NCBI GenBank assembly: GCA_030248215.1
Contig: JASANG010001745.1
Span: 62,001-126,000 of the forward strand
From: Enoplolaimus lenunculus
Lineage: Eukaryota; Nematoda; Enoplea; Enoplida; Thoracostomopsidae
Length of the DNA stretch: 64,000 nucleotides
Direction of reading: 5' to 3'
Part shown: positions 46,967-59,867 of the stretch, piece after piece
Layout: each line of letters opens with the position of its first letter
Numbering within the stretch: the stretch's first letter is position 1
Notes under the pieces: generated by a model
Databases searched by the model: none
The model's input: only the letters and a program-made list of their open reading frames with translations
What the model was told of the DNA's origin: nothing
Made by a program: the position numbers and the translations under genes

Positions 46967-47159
46967 GAAACTTTTGTATGACCTTCTTGAAAATTTTTTA
47001 GCCCCAGTAGCAAGGTGCGCTGGTTACGAGCAAGTAACCAGGTGAATTTACTTAATAACGACTAACATATTACTGCATAATTACGTAAAGACAGCTTAAA
47101 CCCTAGCCTTCAAAGCCTGCCGCCCAATTCGATCTACCACCGCTGTATCATTTCTACCA

Positions 47160-47332
47160 GCATCCTGGACTATAGCCAAGGAGGGCTCTGCCCCCGGTAC
47201 AAGAAATTTTGATCCCCCCTAAAAATGTTTCAATCTAGCTTCTAAGTTCACTGAAAACCCTTGTATGCAGTTCCTGAAAAAATTTTTAGTTACCCCTCCT
47301 AGCGAAATGACCTGCCTACGGGTCCGTCACCA
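47160..47332. mobile_element. CCCGTAGCCA-type inverted-repeat element
   Basis: Contains GGAGGGCTCTGCCCCCGG, GAAATTTTGATCCCCCC and AGCGAAATGACCTGCCTACG. Confidence 0.55.
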
Positions 47333-48209
47333 TCATATTTCAAATTTCCGATTCTGTTCGAGTTATTTGTTATTTTTACTTGTTTAAAAAATAAAATTTA
47401 AACATGAACTTGTTCAAAAGTTTACATACTGCAACTTTCTTACCTTGCAGTAGTCAACGAGCTGCCGCATACAAGCCGGTCAGCTATTGCAACATAAAGA
47501 TAAAATGATTTTTTATTTTGTCTTTGTTTTTGTTTGTACTTTTTCTTTCTTCTTGTTTTTACTTATAGTTATTAACAGTACATCTATTTTTAAACGTATT
47601 TGATCTGAAACAGCGAAAATTATTGCGAATATTACAAGAAATGTTCCTGTTCATTACTGGCAAACCTGGGCCAATGTATACATGAAAGACATATAAACAC
47701 TGTATAAGCATATTCTGAAGCCTAAGCCTAAGCAAAAAATTAGTCTGAAGTTTAAGATTAACTCAAGCAGAAAATGAGGCCCAAATCTGTATTCAAAACC
47801 CACAGCTTAATATGTAATGGTAAAATACCTAAAAGACTAGACTGGCGTTTTGGTTCAGGTCTCCTGGGTAAACTAAAGCCCTGGTTACACTTGCAAGTGG
47901 AACAGCGAGTTGTCGTTATCAAGAAATGGAATACGGAAATTTTAGCTGCAAATTCTTGCTGCAAAAACTTGTACGTGTGAACAAAGCAAAACGTACACCA
48001 AACAACACTGGACATTGGAGGTTTAAGCAACGGCTCTTTGAAAGCCAAAAGCTTATGTTATGCTTAGTCTTACTAAACTTACTCCTAAACCGAAAGCCTA
48101 TGTCTAAAAAGTAAATGTACAAGTATACAACAATCGCGAATTTGTTTGTTCTCAAAAATTGATTTAAGCGCCTCTTGTCATTAAATTCTTCACAGCCAAC
48201 ACCTTCACG

Positions 48210-48465
48210 CACTGCAAATTCCATTGAGTTGATTATAACTCAAAATGTGTTAAAAGCCGCAGTCTGAGTTAGGGCAATCAGAACTCACAATTATGATTTG
48301 ATTCAACTCGTTTTGATTTAATTAATCAACTCCACCAGAGTCAAACTTAACTCACATAGAAAATCAACTCGACTCAACGTAGGTTAAAGTTTACTGCTGT
48401 ATTAACTCAGAAATCGCTAACTTTCCGTCTGTGTTTATTAAATTAACTCATTAGAATTTACAGTG
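48210..48465. mobile_element. CACTGTAAATT TA-MITE
   Basis: CACTGCAAATTCCATTGAG to TAGAATTTACAGTG. Interior worn but complete. Confidence 0.85.
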
Positions 48466-48639
48466 GCGGGTTCTTAATTCCAAAAATCATTATAAAAGTT
48501 ACAAATTACCTAAATGTCTACTTAAACCACGTCAAATTTGAGAAAATATATTGTAAAATCATTTAAACGTTCGCTTTATGCACCAGTTTTTTTCTCATTA
48601 CACCACGTCAAACATCACGTCAGATCTGCTGTAAAAACC

Positions 48640-48857
48640 CACTCTGTAAATTTCAGTGAGTTGATTTTAACTCAGAATGAGTTGAATCACTCAGTCTGAG
48701 TTAGGACTATCAGAACTCAGAATTTTGAGTTGATTCAATTCATTCTGAGTTAATTAATCAACTCACCCAGCGTCAACTCAACTCAGAGTAAGCATCAACT
48801 CAACTCAGAGTGAGTTAATGCTTACTGATATTAATTCAGAAATAGCTAACTCGCTTG
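48640..48857. mobile_element. CACTGTAAATT TA-MITE, right end missing
   Basis: CACTCTGTAAATTTCAGTG onward; similarity ends at ATAGCTAACTCGCTTG. Confidence 0.85.
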
Positions 48858-49162
48858 TACGAAAAGTAGTTTTGTTTTAACAAATATCGGTTATTTGCAA
48901 AAATTAATTTGCGTCTCAAGTTGGGAAAAACAATTTGTAAATTCGTTGAAAATAATTTAAGAAAACCCGAAATGGTTGAACTCAATGTGACCAGGACCAG
49001 TTCTGCCCGAAAGAAACCAGTTGTCATTAAATTTGCCCTGCACTGCAATTTTGCCAGTATTCTTTAAGTTGTTGGTTTTATTTTGCAAAACTTTTTTGTT
49101 TACAAATATTAATATAAACGCGTCAAATTATAACTGTTCAACTCAACCTGTCCAGCTTTCTA

Positions 49163-49408
49163 CACTGTAAATTCCAGTCAGTTGATTTTAACACAGAACG
49201 AGTAGAATGCACTCCGAATTGTGATTCAGGTCTTTCAGAATTCCGAATTCTGAATAGATTGAACTCATTCTGAGTTAACCAATCAACTCAACCGGAAACA
49301 AATCAACCGAGAGCAAGTTGATTTTTGCTGATATTAACGTATAGACATAACCACATATAACTAAGTGTCTCTCTGAGTTAATTAATCAACTCATTGGAAT
49401 TTCGAGTG
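49163..49408. mobile_element. CACTGTAAATT TA-MITE, older subtype
   Basis: TA-CACTGTAAATTCCAGTCAG to GGAATTTCGAGTG. Confidence 0.82.
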
Positions 49409-49659
49409 TGAGACAAACCACGTTTCATTACATTGTCCATATTCCAAACCTGTACCTGTTTTCGAAACAAAACTGTTTGTTGTATTGTTTGACAACACAT
49501 CAAAACTACGAAAATCATGATTGTTTTCTTAAATCGGCTTCATCGCGTGAAATTTGTACAAAATAGTTTGCAAAACCTCAAACAAAATAGCTTTCTAAAA
49601 TCAAATACTTTTCATAAAATTCCTACAACGCTCTGCATCTTTGCAAGTTTGGGCCAACG

Positions 49660-49829
49660 ATCAAGAGCCAAACGTAGTTCTGTGGGACTGCAATAGAGTG
49701 AGCTTAAGGTTTAGACTATTTTTTTTGCTTAGGCTTAATAGGTAGGTATAAGCTCATTCTTACGGCTAGGATTACGCTTACGAATATGCTCATACTACTG
49801 TTACGGCCCTGTGCTATACGGTGACCGCT
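49660..49829 (+). mobile_element. GGCC-TATAGAAC MITE, degraded
   Basis: GGGACTGCAATAGAGTGAGC, GCTTAGGCTTAATAGG, TACTGTTACGGCCCTGTGC then TATACGGTGACC. Confidence 0.6.
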
Positions 49830-49875
49830 GGTTTTTCTAAATGTATTTTTTTATTGTAAAAAACATTTAAAACAG

Positions 49876-50261
49876 TACTGTAGTGACCGGAATAAGAGGA
49901 GGAACTAACCCACGCTCAGCCATCCTTCGTCACTGATATATATCCGGTACTGCAACTATTCGTTGAATTAAACGTTTATTTGTCTTGTGTCCATAGCCTG
50001 AGCGATAATGCAAGGTTACACTTAGGAATGTACTTTCAAAACTTAAGTACGCTTTAAAGTTTCGAACTCAAATTTATTTGGTCCTGGATCATTTATGCGC
50101 TACAATTAGGGTTAATTGACATTTATGGACTCTAATTAGAATTTAGGAACTCTATCCGCTTACGGACTATTGTTAGGGATACGGTCTCCTATTGATTGGG
50201 ACTCAAAACGGGGACCCCCCCCTCCTCTTATTACCCTCTCTTATTCGAGTCACTAGAGTAC
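49876..50261. mobile_element. TACTGTAGTGACCCGAAT inverted-repeat element
   Basis: TACTGTAGTGACCGGAATAA at the left and TTATTCGAGTCACTAGAGTA at the right. The interior is shared, in opposite orientation, with 52474..52861 (GAGCGATAATGCAAGG, GGAATGTACTTTCAAAA, ATTGGGACTCAAAACGGG). Confidence 0.85.
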
Positions 50262-50486
50262 GAAACGCATTTTTGTTTACAAATTTTTTTTAATATTTTA
50301 CGTAAAATGCGTTTCAATCTTTTATAAAATAATTCGTTAAACTAACAAAGGTGTGGCCATACAAACAAAAGGATGGGCGTATAAAACTAAAAAATCACCC
50401 GCTGTCAAACTGCCAAAACATTGTGTTGGTAACGATTTAAGTGCTCTTGCAGTTTACGTTAACTATTTTAACCTTACAGTGATAAG

Positions 50487-50633
50487 GGCCCACCATGTTA
50501 CTGTTAAGGCCGTCCCGGTTTCTGGTTCGTCTGTAGACGAGTAGCCTTACAATCTAGACTACATTTTTTAGCTTAGGCTTAGGCTTAGGAATACGCTTAA
50601 TCTACGGTTGCGGCCCTAAAAGTAACATTGGCC
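50487..50633. mobile_element. GGCC-ATGTTAC MITE with perfect 8-bp target duplication
   Basis: GTGATAAG stands directly before and after the element. GGCCCACCATGTTACTGTTA to CCTAAAAGTAACATTGGCC, with a short TTAGGC tract. Confidence 0.92.
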
Positions 50634-50689
50634 GTGATAAGGATTTGGTTCCAGAAATATGAAATTTTTATTTAAACAGGGGCGGCCGA

Positions 50690-50850
50690 ACCCGTAGCCA
50701 GAGGGGGCAGGAGAACTCAGCCACCCCTGGAAACGTTTTGGCCCCATATAAAATTGTCAACCTGGTTTGTAAGTCATCAAAAAACCCATACATGCCCCTC
50801 CTGAAAAATATTTAACCCCCGCTAGCAAAGTGAACTGCAGATACAGGACT
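50690..50850. mobile_element. CCCGTAGCCA-type inverted-repeat element
   Basis: AACCCGTAGCCAGAGGGGGC, ACGTTTTGGCCCC, AACCTGGTTTGTAAGTCATC, AGCAAAGTGAACTGCAGATAC. Confidence 0.55.
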
Positions 50851-51664
50851 GCTTTGTAAGGTAATTCATTTTTACTACGTATTTTAGTTTATACACAAAA
50901 TTTTCTGAGTGCATAAATAGAAAGCCTTTTTCTCTAAACCTAAACCTAGCCTAAACCTAGAGATATGGGCAGAAATATACTATAACCAAAAAATGTTTGA
51001 AGCATTGTTCGACGCAATACAAGTCAAGCGTTGCCGTCAATCTGGTTCAAGTTATTCGTTCAATGACGTATTCGCTCCACCAACTGCGTAATTTAGAGAC
51101 GCCGGCAGGGGTGTCTTCAAAATTGAAATTAATTCGCACGAAACAACCATAGATACGTGAAATATTATAGTCCGAAATAACAGCCAAAAATATCAATAAA
51201 AATTTTACCATAATACCACAAGTAAGTAGTTATCGTAATAACGGTATCACGACAATTCGTCGCCCGACAACTTTTAATCCGAAATTTAATCGACTCGACA
51301 ATTTTTCACTAATCATTATGTTTATGCTAGGCTTAGGCTTATGATTACGCTTATAAATTACACTTGCAATTATTCATAGGATTTACGACACTGTTGGCCG
51401 ACAAGTTATCAGGTGACAAATTTCAGTACATTTTAATTTAGTACACAAAATAATATGAAAGGCAAAAATGGGCTTAAATTAATATTTAGGTCATGTAAAA
51501 TTTTTCGACAAAAAATTTCGTTTCTGAACAGATGTAAAATAGCCTGCGGTTCCATGAAATATTCATTTCGCCATAAATACACACAACTGTTTTTGACCAA
51601 ACTTCTGGAAGCGCTGTTGTCTAAGGAAGGTCAATTTTGACCCCCAGCAAAACGCAATCTTTTT

Positions 51665-51975
51665 CACAATGCGCACTACATGCAACACAAATTGCCTTAA
51701 GTTTGAAGATTCTTACTTTCTTAAATTTTCAAGACATAAATACCTGATATTTCTGACTTTGATAGCCTCAAACAGTTCTGAAATTCTTGTCTGAAATGGT
51801 TAACACATAAATGTCTTTATTCAAGAAATTGCTGTTGCCAATTGACAAAACACAAATTTCTTTCTTTCGCAAAAATGGTTGTGTTTTACGTTCGAGATGA
51901 GGCCGCATATTCAAGAATTAGTTTTCTGGTTTTTAAGTAAACAAGTTACTTCGTTTATATTCTTAAAAGTGTATA
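51665..51975. mobile_element. Fragment of the TAGCTACACAC element
   Basis: TCTTACTTTCTTAAATTTTC, AAGACATAAATACC and TTATATTCTTAAAAGTGTAT match the interior of 33432..34135. Ends are missing. Confidence 0.6.
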
Positions 51976-52473
51976 TAAATAATTAAATTTGCCGCATATT
52001 TCGGGTTGAACCAAGGATCCGGCTATAAAACTAACCTTGGCTCCTAAAAAATTTGTCCCATTTTTCATTGAGTACCGCCAGTGGGCGTTTGCCCGAAGTT
52101 GATGGTATTTTAAAATTTTTGCACATTTGAGCTTCTCAGAATTTCATCTGTTCATTTCATACCGAACTTTGAATTTTAAAAATGTTGGTTTTCGTGGTCT
52201 GGACGTCTCGCGTTGCATTATATAAGGCAGCAGGCAGAGCTAAATCGAGTAATGATCCATTTAATTCAATTGGACTCACGGTCCATATGTTGTGGTCGAA
52301 TAACTTTTTTGGGAGCCAGCCAACAATTTGAACGGGATATTTGACCGTAACACATGAACCTTGCGTTCAATCGAAGAAAATTGGGAAACATACGATTTAA
52401 ATAAGCGAGCTGTGTGAGAATTGTGTATTTATTGCATTACAAAAAATTTTCGACTTGAACGGGATAAAACATA

Positions 52474-52861
52474 TACTGTAGTGACCCGAATTAGAGGGGT
52501 GGTAATTGTAGGGGGTTCCCGTTTTGAGTCCCAATCAATAGGGATACCCTAATAAGAGTCCATAAATGTCAATTATCCCTAATTGCAGTGCATAAATGAC
52601 TCCAGGACCAAATAAAGTTGAGTTCGAAACTGTAAAGTACATTCTTTAGTATAACATCACATTATCGCTCAAGGTTTTGATACAAGACAAACAAACATTT
52701 AATTCAGCGGATAGTTGCAATACCGGATATGTATCAGTAACGAACTTGTGGCGGAGCGTGGGTTAAAAATAAATAACAGTCCGTAACCGAATAATAGGGG
52801 GCACCCTCTGTCGAGGCCAAATAAATATCAGTCCCCCCTCTTATTCGGGTCACTACAGTAC
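52474..52861. mobile_element. TACTGTAGTGACCCGAAT inverted-repeat element, best copy
   Basis: TACTGTAGTGACCCGAATTA at the left and TTATTCGGGTCACTACAGTA at the right, a near-perfect inverted pair. About 390 bases, no coding frame. A TA target site is likely. Confidence 0.88.
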
Positions 52862-54218
52862 GGGCCTAAGTGCCTTTCTCTGGATCCGCTCCTGCTTGCA
52901 CATAACTGCGGATGCCCGGACATCCTTTTATTGACGCCTTCAAGTAGACTATTGGTTAAAGCTTCACATAAAATATCTGTACTGTGGCTTAGGTTTATGG
53001 GGCTTTGATTACAGCTTAATAACGACAATACTGGGGGTTTAGCCGTGAATTTTATGAAACCGGCTGACGTCTTAAAGACTAATGAACAATAGCGTTTTTT
53101 TTATTTTATTGCCATTTTTACTTTGTTTATATTTGCTATTTTTCGGCTTTTACTGATAACAATTTTGCGTTTATTCTCCTGAAAACATACAACATTTTTC
53201 CGTGTTATACTTGAAGTTGTCCTATAAAATGTTAGCATTTGAGATTTTGATGTGAAATTGAAAACTGTGTTAAGAATTGAAAAAAATGATACTGAAGGTT
53301 AAAAAATATTAAACGTTAGGTAATCCGTCCACATGCCAATTGTTTGGAGTATTCTGCCAATGTATAAAACGGGACCGTAACAGTAGTATAAGCATATTCT
53401 TAAGCCTAACCCAGCCCGTGTAAAGATCAGGGGTGAAACGTTTTTCTGTGAGACAGAAATATAGTAATATTAAGCTTTAAACTAATTGTTTTACTTGGCA
53501 TAGGCTTAGGCTTCGGCTTAGACTGAGGAATATGCTTATAATACTGTTCAGCCCCTGTCCTTAACAACGGCCGCGTCACCCTAAGCGTATAAATGAGCTC
53601 ATACCTAAACATAAGAATAGGTGGCGAAAAGTATATTATAACTTTTCAGTTAGCAATGTCTGACCCTTGTCTATTTGTTGAAACATTGTTTATTTGAAAC
53701 CTTAATAAGTTACTTGTATACAAATTTTATTGTAAAATTTGAATAGTTTTTTCCATTAATATATTCCGGGTTTTTGGACCCTTGGACGTTCCTTATGATG
53801 CTGGCTTTTGGATTTTTCTCACGCTAGTAAAAATCAGCCAGTGCTATTCTTAATATAAGACGGTTGTTAGCCAGTTCAAATTGCGCTAGTAGGGCCAAAA
53901 AATTGTGCACAAGCCTAAAAGTATCTCGCATGATTTTCAAGCGGTGGCTTAAACGTTTCTGTCGAAACGGTCTCGTATTTTACCAGAAGGGGCCCTAGAT
54001 GCTCGTATGTCCACATAACAAGATTGCCGGCCCTGTAGGAAAGTTTCAACCTCGCTTGTGAGTCGTTGAAAACCATTGTATGCCCATCTCAAAATGTTTA
54101 ACTCCATAGCAAGTTTAGCTGGCTATGCGAATATTTCGCAGACGGCTAAACTTTTTAGGGTGTTTGATCCGGTTCCCCGGGCCATCCGGTGGCTACGGGT
54201 GTCCAATATTTTTTTCAG
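52862..54218. other. Upstream region of the acyl-CoA synthetase gene
   Basis: Holds a composite of two GGCC-TATAGAAC pieces (about 53353..53580), a CCCGTAGCCA fragment (about 54000..54135) and otherwise AT-rich sequence with no coding-like segment. TTTTTTTCAG ends at 54218, just ahead of the start codon. Confidence 0.5.
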
Positions 54219-54239
54219 CGTAATTTTAATATTAATGTT

Positions 54240-57200
54240 ATGGCAAACGAAATAATCGTAAGAAACAGGATTGTGCAACCGGTAGAAAACAACCGGCGAC
54301 CCTTTTATGACAAAGTCCTTAATCCGGCCGATCCGTGCGATGGCTCAAAACGTGCACTCATTGACACGGAAACACACCGGGTATATTCATTTGACGATGT
54401 TACGTAAGTAACCCGGAATGGCAATAATGTGCACATATCCACAGCTTTGGACCTGGAACCATATTCTCAAATGTGTGTGGCGCCTATCATCAGTTAGTAA
54501 TACGTCTTATTGCAATTGAATCAGTGTACGGTGAAAGGTCAAAATTAAATTCCTTTTTTGCGTTTATCTTATTCTATTCTCGTTGAAAGCTTATCGCTAC
54601 ACGGTAAATTGCAGTGAGTTGATTTTAACTCAGAATGAGTTCAACCGACTCAGAGGTCTGAGCTCTGAATTAGGTCTTTCAGAACTCAGAATTTTGAATT
54701 GATTTAACTCATTCTGAGTTTATTAGTCAAGTAATGCAGAATTAAATCGGCTCAGAGTGAGTTAATAAAGTAAGCAGAAATAACTAATTCTCTCTCTGAG
54801 TCGATTAATCAACTCATCAGAATTTACAGTGTAGCTGGTAATAGGAACTATACGCATTTAAGTATACGAGGCTTGTGCTCGCATTTTCAAATGCGTGTAG
54901 CACCTTTGACGATACGGTCACGCAACCTTTAACGCAACGAATAATGAACTTCGACATTAGCAACAGCTTTTATTGCAATAATTCACCAAACAACAACGCA
55001 CAATTTCAGATTTGCAGTTTTGGGTTCCATATCCTATAAAGGATCGACCAATCAACTGGAGATTGGTGTTACCCACAGTTGAGAGTACGGCGTCCGGATT
55101 AACGTATGAACGGTCGCTGTAATGGTCAACCTTAATTTGATTCCATTTAATTCGATTCCATTGGTGCTAAGTATTCAATTTTGATTTTTTTTTTGAATCC
55201 ACGCCCTATAGAATCGACCAATCAACTAGAGATTGGTGTTACCCACAGTTGAGAGTACGGCGTCCAGATCAACGTATGAACGCTTACTGTAATGGTCAAC
55301 CTTAATTTGATTTCATTTATTCGATTCCATTGGTGCTAAGTATTTAATTTTAATTTTTTTCGAATCCACGTCCTATAGAATCGACCAATCAACTAGAGAT
55401 TGGTGTTACACACAGTTGATAGTACGGCTTTCGGATTAACGTATGAACGCTAACTGTAATGGTCACCCTTAATTTGATTCCATTTAATTCGATTCCATTG
55501 GTGCTAAGTATTCAATTTTGATTTTTTTTTGGAATCCACGCCGATTCCATTGGTGCTAAGTATTTAATTTTGATTTTTTTCGAATCCACGTCCTATAGAA
55601 TCGACCAATCAACTAGAGATTGGTGTTACACACAGTTGATAGTACGGCTTTCGGATTAACGAATGAACGGTCACTGTAATGGTCAACCTTAATTTGATTT
55701 CATTTAATTCGATTCCATTGGTGCTAAGTATTCAATTTTAATTTTTTTTGGAATCCACGTCCTATAGAATCGACCAATCAACTAGAGATTGGTGTTACAC
55801 ACAGTTGAGAGTACGGCGTCCGGATTAACGTATGAACGCTTACTGTAATGGTCAACCTTAAGGCGATTTCCATTGGTGCTATAAGTATTCAATTTTGATT
55901 GCACGCAGTTTTGATAAATTTCATTTTTGCAGATAAAGCATATTTACGTGTTGCAGTGTAATTTTGTTCTAAAAATACAACATCTAATGCCAAGTGGCGC
56001 GACGATCGAAACGGATAGTAAAAATAACGAAAACAAATAATGTAATAAATAATTAGTTATCATCGCAATATTTTTTATTGTTTTTTTTTTGATAAAATTA
56101 AGCTCAATTTTTGATTATTTTAGAAAATTGTCTCAAAATATCGCAGTCAACCTAATCACAGTTCATCGAGTCATAAAAGGTGATGTCATCGCAAGCTATC
56201 TTGAAAATCGACCAGAATTCGCTTTATTATTTTTGGCGACAAATATGTGCGGTGCAGTGGTAACAGGTTAGTTTGTTTTCGATCAAACTACGAAATGATA
56301 CAAGTCCACTCGGTCCCGAGCGTCCAGATCCTGCAGCTGAACGGTGTTGCCATCTGCCACACAACTCAGAGGTTGGTGGCTTCAATAAGACTTTGAAATT
56401 AGATTTACTAATGTCTTCCAAACGCCATATATTCGAGAAAGCTACCCTTTCACGTCTTGTCGAGATTTTCACACTGCCTGTAACGCATAATCTATATTAT
56501 TAAAGCTGGAGCGTACCACAAACGTAATTTGCGCAGCGTTCCAGCTTTTATCTTCACTTTTTGAATTTTGGTACAATGAAAATTACATGCTAATTAACTA
56601 TAAGTGCCGATTTTTAACCACGTATCAAAATGAATTGATGACAAAAATAAAAAAAAAAACAATGTTGTAAACGTCGTTGACTTGTAATTGTTAAACCCTG
56701 TGCATTGTGTACGCAATTGCATGTACATAATTGTGCAATTAGTTACTCATAGTATACTCTATGCGGGTAATAGTTAAGTAATTGTTTTAGAAATCCGATC
56801 AGTATGGCTGATGCATTATATTTCAGGCATTAACCACCTCTGTGTCGCGTCTGAAGTTGCTCACCAGCTTGCTGACAGTAAATCTCGTTACGTGTTTACG
56901 TCAAACCGATTACTACCCACAATTTTGGCTGCGATCAATCTATTACCTGGCTCGTCGCAAATCAGAGTGGTATTCCTGTGGGACGCGGTCTGTCCTAAGG
57001 ATTTCGAAGCGTTTCCAGCAATTCCCGTCACGTTATTCAAAGATTTGCAAGCGGAAAACAACCCGAAAGTGGACGTTGAGCAAATTTTGGCGAAGGTTCA
57101 TGTGGATGCGGACGATCCAGCATTTTTGCCGTATTCCAGCGGTAAAAGTTACGGTGGCGATTTTGAGTCGTTTGAAGTGAAAAACTAACCCACCATCATG

Positions 57201-59817
57201 ACACAGTGCACGTAGTGATAGAGTTTCAAATTGAAAATGTTAAATTTAGTCGGAAAAGTTACAAAAATATGATTTTATTTTTGTTTTAAAATTAGAAAAT
57301 GTTTTTTTATTTTGAAATTTAGTCAGAAAAGTTACAAAAATATGATTTTATTTTTGTTTTAAGTTTAGAAAAATGTTTTTTCAATTTTGAAAGTTTTTCA
57401 AAAAAGTTACAAAAATAAGTTTTAATTTTGAAATTTAATCAAAAAAGTTACAAAAATCATTTTATTTTTGCTTTTTTAAATTTTGAAATTCAGTTGGAAA
57501 AGGTGTAAAAATGATTTTTTTCTTTTCTTTAATTTTAAAATTTAGTCGAAAAAGTTACAAAAATGGCTTTATTTTTGTTTTGTTTTTATTTAATTTTGAA
57601 ATTGAGTCGGAAAATTTACAAAAAATGATTTTATGTTTATTTCAGTATTGATACAAAATTGTTTTTTTAATTTTAAACTTTAATTTTGTTTCAGGCACAA
57701 CCGGAAAACCAAAAGGTGTCGTTTTGACAAACGAAGGGATCAATTATTATATTTTTAACACAATTACCGGATATATGCCGCATCGGCACGATCGCTATTT
57801 ACTTGTTATGCCGTTTACACACGTTGTTGGTTTTGCTTGTTTGTTTTCGTCTCTATATGCAGGTTAATTGATAGCATTTTTGAAACGGAGGCATAGCTTT
57901 TTTGAACTGGCAATAAAAATCGACCTCGGAATTCTTATAAATGCCGGCTCACCACTGAACATGTCCATCATTGGGCTATGGACGGCAAACTATTGCTGAT
58001 ACATAGACATTTCGGACCATGTTACTTTTTGGGCCGTCCCTGTTTCTGGTTGGGTCTGTAAAAGAGTAGGCTTACATTCTAGACTACATTTATTGTTTCG
58101 GCTTAGACTTAGGATTAGTGTTTGGCTTAGGAATACGCTTAACTGTTACGCACCTAAGAGTAACATTGGCCGGAACTTCAAACAAAACTTGAAATGCTTA
58201 ACAATTTATGGAACAATTTATGGATTATTGTTTGTAAGATAAACGACCAGGCCGTAGCCATCTCTCTTTGTAAGGGGGGGCTAAAATTTTTTCAGAAGGG
58301 GTATACAAAGGTTTTCGTTGACTTGCAAGCAAGGTTGAAAATTTTCTAGAGGGGCCAAAATAACTCCAGTGCGGCTGAGCCTCCTCTGCTCCCCTTTGGC
58401 TACGGGCTTGTAAACGCTTTTGTGTTAAAAACAGGTTCGGGCTCTCGTATACTTTCCCCTCTCGCTCAGACTCGGGTGACCGCTTAGAAACATAAGCTCG
58501 CATGCGATATAATAGCAAGGTTGCAAATTTTAGCAGCGCCCTACAGAATGACTACTTAAGCATAAGCCTTTATATATTTTACATCCGCCTAAAACAAATC
58601 CACAAGCCTTTTAACCTTAAATGTGGGGAAAGTGGACAAGAGCGAAAGTTTGTTTTAGAAAAATGCCCAAAAAATTTATTTTTTTGCTTTTTTCAGGCGC
58701 TGAAACGTACATATTGCCCAAGTACACTTTTGATATGTTCTTGACCAGTTTGGCAAACTATCGCATTACCATCACTCGTGTGGTTCCAAGCGTATTAGTG
58801 ACCATTGCCAAAGATTCCCGGTAAGTCTTTAGTAATGTTTATTTTTAAGTTGATTACTGCGTTAAGCGCAATTTCAAAGTATTTTGTCATACCATAACTT
58901 GGCCAATGTTACTTTTGGATACGTTTCTTGCGACTGATACTATAGATAAATTTGTACGAATCTTTATGATTAAGTTTAGGCTTCAGAATAGGCTATACTA
59001 CTGCTACATGCCTAAAAATAATATTTATTTTATTACTGTGTTACATCAAAAGCCCTATTCGCACGTGAAAGTTTTTGCAGCGAGAACTTTTAACCGCAAC
59101 TTGCACAAGCAATATGTTTTATACGAAAATGCCTTCAGAAAACATTTTCAGGTGCGAGTAGACTGTGCAACTTAATACGTTTGCACTGCAACAAATTTGA
59201 CGTGGAAGTAAAACCAAAAGTAGATGGTCATTCTTTAACAAAAGTTGGTGCAACTGTCGAAATTTGTGAGGAACAAAATGTACCACCGGGCGTTGAGTTT
59301 TTGACCGACCCTCTTTTATTTATTGGGGTCGCTATCGCATGCAAGACCTCTAAATTAAAGTATAGCTGAGCAGTTTTGATATCGACTGACTCGTATGCAG
59401 AAAACGAAATGGTTTGCACAAGTTGTACCCCTTATATAAGGAAGAAGGGCAGACTAAAAACGCAACGCGCACCGGATATATCGTTTCCTACGCACGAATG
59501 CACCCAGTTGCGTACTCTTGTTGAAGTATGCATCAACCACGTTTGGACCTTTTAATTTCGTTCCAGGATACAAAATTACGACCTTTCATCGCTACACAGT
59601 ATTTTGTTCGGTTCAGCTTCGTCTGGCAAAGAATTGATGCTTAAAGTCAAACATCAAATACCGAGTCTTAAATATTTGTCGCAGGTAAAAACAATTATAG
59701 CAAATAATTTTTTGATCTTTTCCACGAATGTATCCATTAGCTACAAATACTTTGTTTTACGAATACCGTATTGTTTGCCTTTATTTTTGCCTTTAACAAT
59801 TTCATTTTTGCTATTAC

Positions 59818-59867
<50 letters not shown>

